Shown: positions 61,473-64,000 of the stretch, piece after piece
Layout of the letters: every line of letters begins with the position of its first letter
Numbering within the stretch: position 1 is the first letter of the stretch
Source: Nocardia jiangxiensis NBRC 101359
GTDB lineage: Bacteria > Actinomycetota > Actinomycetes > Mycobacteriales > Mycobacteriaceae
Direction: 5' to 3'
Assembly: GCF_000308615.1 (NCBI RefSeq)
Contig: NZ_BAGB01000047.1
Coordinates: 372,001 to 436,000, forward strand
DNA length: 64,000 nucleotides
Position numbers and translations under genes: made by a program
The notes under the pieces: model-generated
Seen by the model: only the letters and a program-made list of their open reading frames with translations
The model's database searches: none
What the model was told of the DNA's origin: nothing

Positions 61473-62303
61473 ATGTCCGACCACCTACCGCTGACCGATC
61501 GCACGATGGTGATCTCCGGTGCGAGCCGCGGCATCGGCCTGGCTATCGCGATCGCCGCCGCCCGGCAGGGGGCCAATGTGGCCCTGCTGGCCAAGACCGC
61601 CGAACCGCATCCCCGCCTGCCGGGCACCGTGCACACCGCGGCCGCCGAGATCGAGGCCGCCGGAGGTAAGGCCGCGGCCGTGGTCGGTGACGTGCGTCGC
61701 GAGGAGGACGTCGAGCGGGTGGTGAACACCGCGGTGGAACACTTCGGCGGCGTCGACATCTGCATCAACAACGCCGGCGCCATCGCGACCGAACCCACCG
61801 AACAGCTCGCGGTCAAGAAGTTCGCGCTGATGACCGATATCAACCTGCGCGGCACCTTCCTGCTGACCCAGGCCTGCCTGCCGCATCTGCGCAAGTCCGC
61901 CGAGCCGCACGTGCTGACCATCGCCCCGCCGGTCAACATGAATCCGCGCTGGCTCGGCGCGCACCCGTCCTACACGCTGTCCAAGTACGGGATGACCCTG
62001 CTCTCGCAGGGCTGGGCCGCCGAATTCGCCGACGCCGGAATAGCTTTCAACTGCCTGTGGCCGCAGACGTACATCGCCACCTCGGCGGTGGCGAATCTCC
62101 GGGACGGCGAGAAACAGCTCGCCGCCGCACGCAGCCCGCAGATCATGGCCGACGCCGCGGTGGCGATCCTGTCCCGCCCTGCGCGCAAGACCACCGGCAA
62201 CTGCTTCCTGGACGCCGACGCCCTGGCGCATTACGCCGGGGTCAGCGATTTGTCGCGCTACGGCGGCGGCCCGAACCCCACACCGGACATGTTCCTCGAC
62301 TGA
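61473..62303 (+). CDS. SDR-family protein, HSDL2-like
   Basis: The 276-residue protein has MVISGASRGIGLAIAI, a long substrate loop (KTAEPHPRLPGTVHTAAAEI), CINNAG, and YTLSKYGMTL with the YxxxK pair. The strand before it reads LTIAPPVNMNPRW, like the ISPP of HSDL2, but alanine stands where serine is expected. HSDL2-like proteins are tied to lipid metabolism, with unclear chemistry. ATG 61473 has GAGGAG upstream. It is followed 14 bp later by a CMD gene. Confidence 0.88.
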   Translation: MSDHLPLTDRTMVISGASRGIGLAIAIAAARQGANVALLAKTAEPHPRLPGTVHTAAAEIEAAGGKAAAVVGDVRREEDVERVVNTAVEHFGGVDICINNAGAIATEPTEQLAVKKFALMTDINLRGTFLLTQACLPHLRKSAEPHVLTIAPPVNMNPRWLGAHPSYTLSKYGMTLLSQGWAAEFADAGIAFNCLWPQTYIATSAVANLRDGEKQLAAARSPQIMADAAVAILSRPARKTTGNCFLDADALAHYAGVSDLSRYGGGPNPTPDMFLD

Positions 62304-62317
62304 AGGAGCCGGCACAC

Positions 62318-62713
62318 ATGCCGATCGACAACACTCCCGCCGAACGCTACGACGCGGGACTGCAGGTCCGCCGGGAGGTGGTGGGCGAGGAGTACGTCGA
62401 GCGCGCCCTCGCCGCGGCCACCGACTTCTCCCGGCCGCTACAGGATCTGGTCACCGAATACTGCTGGGGCGCGGTGTGGACCAGGGATGGCCTGGATCGC
62501 CGCACCCGCTCGATGCTCACCCTGGCCATGCTCACCGCACTGAACCGCTCCACCGAATTCGCCACCCACGTGCGCGCGGCGCTGACCAACGGCGTCACCC
62601 CCGACGAGATCCGCGAAGTGCTGCTGCACGCGACCGTCTACGCCGGAGTTCCCGCCGGGGTCGAGGCGTTCCGGATAGCCGGGCCGATTCTGGCCGAGAA
62701 CGCCGAACAGTAA
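62318..62713 (+). CDS. 4-carboxymuconolactone decarboxylase-type protein
   Basis: The 131-residue protein has RYDAGLQVRREVVGEEYVERAL, TEYCWGAVWTRDGLDRRTRSMLTLAMLTALNR and GVTPDEIREVLLHATVYAGVPAG. These are the full marks of PcaC-type CMD enzymes. In the beta-ketoadipate pathway they decarboxylate a gamma-carboxymuconolactone. Here no other pca genes are present, so it may act on a related lactone. ATG 62318 has GAAGGAGC upstream. Confidence 0.9.
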   Translation: MPIDNTPAERYDAGLQVRREVVGEEYVERALAAATDFSRPLQDLVTEYCWGAVWTRDGLDRRTRSMLTLAMLTALNRSTEFATHVRAALTNGVTPDEIREVLLHATVYAGVPAGVEAFRIAGPILAENAEQ

Positions 62714-62845
62714 GCGGGACACCGCCCGACCCGACAGCATCTTCCGGACCGCGGGGCATCTGCATGGATGCCCCGCGGCTGTCGTGCGCCCGAACCCGCA
62801 CGAGAGCAGTGTGAACATCATCTGAAAATGCCACTTGTGCAATTG

Positions 62846-62860
62846 GAGAATCTGCTTACC
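62846..62860. promoter_or_regulatory. Possible half-site of the GAGAAT operator
   Basis: GAGAAT with a degenerate right half (CTTACC) lies 71 bp before the MFS gene. It may be a weak member of the same operator group. Confidence 0.3.
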
Positions 62861-62930
62861 ATAATGCCTAGCGAGACGCCGATCACATTCGACGGCTCGC
62901 CTTCATATCGCCCTGCTTCAGGAGCTTTCC

Positions 62931-64000
62931 ATGTCCACCACCGAAACCAGTCCCCCGCCGGACAACCTCGACAACCCTGCCGAGATCGACACCGGCCGCC
63001 TGGACGGGGCCTCCCGTCTGCGGATCTTCTCCATCCTGGTCGTGATCGTCCTGTACACCGAGGTCGTCCCGCTGCAGTACACGATGGTCTCGGCGGCCCT
63101 GCAGAAGATGACCAACACGTTCACCACCGTCGGCGGCAACATCAACTGGGCGGTCATCATCCTGGGGCTGGTGGGCGCGGCCGCGACGCCGCTGATCGGC
63201 AAGGCCAGCGACGCCTGGGGCAAGAAGAAACTGTTCCTGGCCACCGGCCTGTGCTTCTTCGTCGGCTGCGTCATCTGCGCGTTGACCAGCAACTGGACCA
63301 TCTTCCTGATCGGCCGCGGCCTGGCGGCGTTCTCCATCGCCAGCCAGGTCGTCGCCTACGGCCTGATCCGAGATCTCATCCCGCGCAAGTACATTCCGCT
63401 CGGCGTCGGCATGATCGGGGCCGGACTGGGCTTCTCCGGGGCCATCGCCCCGCTGATCGGCGGCTTCCTGGTCGACCACTTCGACTGGCGAGCGATGTTC
63501 TGGTTCCTGGCCGCGTTCACCCTCGTGCTGACGCCGCTGGTGATGTGGATCGTGCCGGAGACGAAACTGCGTGTGCGCGAACGCATCGACCCGTTCGGCG
63601 CGATCCTGCTGTCCGCGGGCGCACTGTTCACCCTGCTCTACCTGGACAACGGCCAGAACTGGGGCTGGGGCCGCCCGTCGGCGCTGGCCTGGCTCATCGG
63701 CGGCCTGGTCATGCTGGTGCTGTTCGTGGTCGTCGAGTTCCGCGTCTCCCGACCGATCATGGATATGAAACTCCTGGTCAACCCGAAAGTCAGTCTCACC
63801 CTGCTGATGACCGCGTTCGGCGTCGGCATCACCGCGGTGCAGCCGCTGGCCCTGGGCTACATGACGCAGACCCCGAATGTGGACGGACTACGCGAGAACG
63901 TAGTACAAGGCGTTGTGGCACAAGCACATCAGATGACCGGGCTGACCCTCCCGCCGAATCTGGTGCACGTGAACTTCGACCCGGGTTACACCTACGGCAA
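62931..64000 (+). CDS. MFS transporter, DHA2 (14-TM) type, 3' end beyond the window
   Basis: From ATG 62931, with AGGAGC upstream, an open frame of at least 356 residues runs off the window. It has a hydrophilic N-terminus of about 40 residues, then successive hydrophobic segments. GKASDAWGKKKLFLATG is the motif A loop between TM2 and TM3, and GAGLGFSGAIAPLIGGFLVD is the motif C region of drug/H+ antiporters. It probably exports an intermediate or toxic compound, or takes up the substrate. A large extracytoplasmic loop follows near residue 320 (TQTPNVDGLRENV...). Confidence 0.92.
   Translation, partial: MSTTETSPPPDNLDNPAEIDTGRLDGASRLRIFSILVVIVLYTEVVPLQYTMVSAALQKMTNTFTTVGGNINWAVIILGLVGAAATPLIGKASDAWGKKKLFLATGLCFFVGCVICALTSNWTIFLIGRGLAAFSIASQVVAYGLIRDLIPRKYIPLGVGMIGAGLGFSGAIAPLIGGFLVDHFDWRAMFWFLAAFTLVLTPLVMWIVPETKLRVRERIDPFGAILLSAGALFTLLYLDNGQNWGWGRPSALAWLIGGLVMLVLFVVVEFRVSRPIMDMKLLVNPKVSLTLLMTAFGVGITAVQPLALGYMTQTPNVDGLRENVVQGVVAQAHQMTGLTLPPNLVHVNFDPGYTYG

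Overview
The window is a high-GC actinobacterial chromosome segment. Codon use, frequent GTG and TTG starts, ATGA stop-start overlaps, paralogous FadE-type acyl-CoA dehydrogenases, an MTB12-like lipoprotein and an F420-type LLM oxidoreductase point to the Mycobacteriales, with Nocardia or Rhodococcus most likely. The genus is an inference. About 70 protein genes are seen, plus several decayed genes. No rRNA, tRNA or CRISPR array was recognised.

Most of the window reads as one large catabolic island for a cyclic, lipid-like or terpenoid or steroid-like carbon source that is finally broken down as CoA thioesters. Region 1 (1-12487, + strand) holds an SDR, a Rieske oxygenase, a Baeyer-Villiger-type flavin monooxygenase, more SDRs, a ThDP enzyme, an aldehyde dehydrogenase, a SnoaL-like protein, a TauD/TfdA dioxygenase, a CMD-family protein and a TesB thioesterase. 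Region 2 (12537-15000) is housekeeping or envelope: PhoU, CysQ and a secreted Pro/Gly-rich protein. Region 3 (15060-22811) has an amidohydrolase, a VOC-SDR pair, an ACAD next to an APH-type kinase (an unfused counterpart of ACAD10/11), a dead TnpB relic, a crotonase and a quinone oxidoreductase. Region 4 (22821-30443) is unrelated cargo: membrane, zinc-ribbon, lytic transglycosylase, VOC, MP-repeat and secreted hydrolase genes, a TetR gene, and gene debris.

Region 5 (30444-36867, - strand) is a complete beta-oxidation operon: ACAD, SDR, CoA-transferase, crotonase, thiolase, ACAD. Region 6 (37113-42967, + strand) has a CMD protein, a second Rieske oxygenase with a 115-residue partner, an amidohydrolase with an altered metal site, a SnoaL protein and a split ACAD pair. 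Region 7 (43817-49685) has another split ACAD pair with a crotonase, a TetR regulator, a TesB thioesterase and a DapB-like dehydrogenase. Region 8 (49838-56906) has a PadR regulator with a siderophore-interacting flavoprotein, a ligase with a third split ACAD pair and a crotonase, and the ferredoxin reductase that probably feeds the Rieske enzymes. Region 9 (57238-64000) has a CoA-transferase, an LLM oxidoreductase, a two-subunit B12-dependent acyl-CoA mutase with an unusual active site, an SDR, a CMD protein and an MFS exporter cut by the window end.

The feature that ties regions 3 and 5-8 together, and the end of region 1, is a recurring 15-bp palindrome, GAGAATNNNATTCTC. Six perfect copies and one near-perfect copy stand before catabolic promoters, and two of the perfect copies flank the TetR gene at 47070-47723. 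I infer a single TetR-controlled regulon. The substrate is not known from sequence alone.
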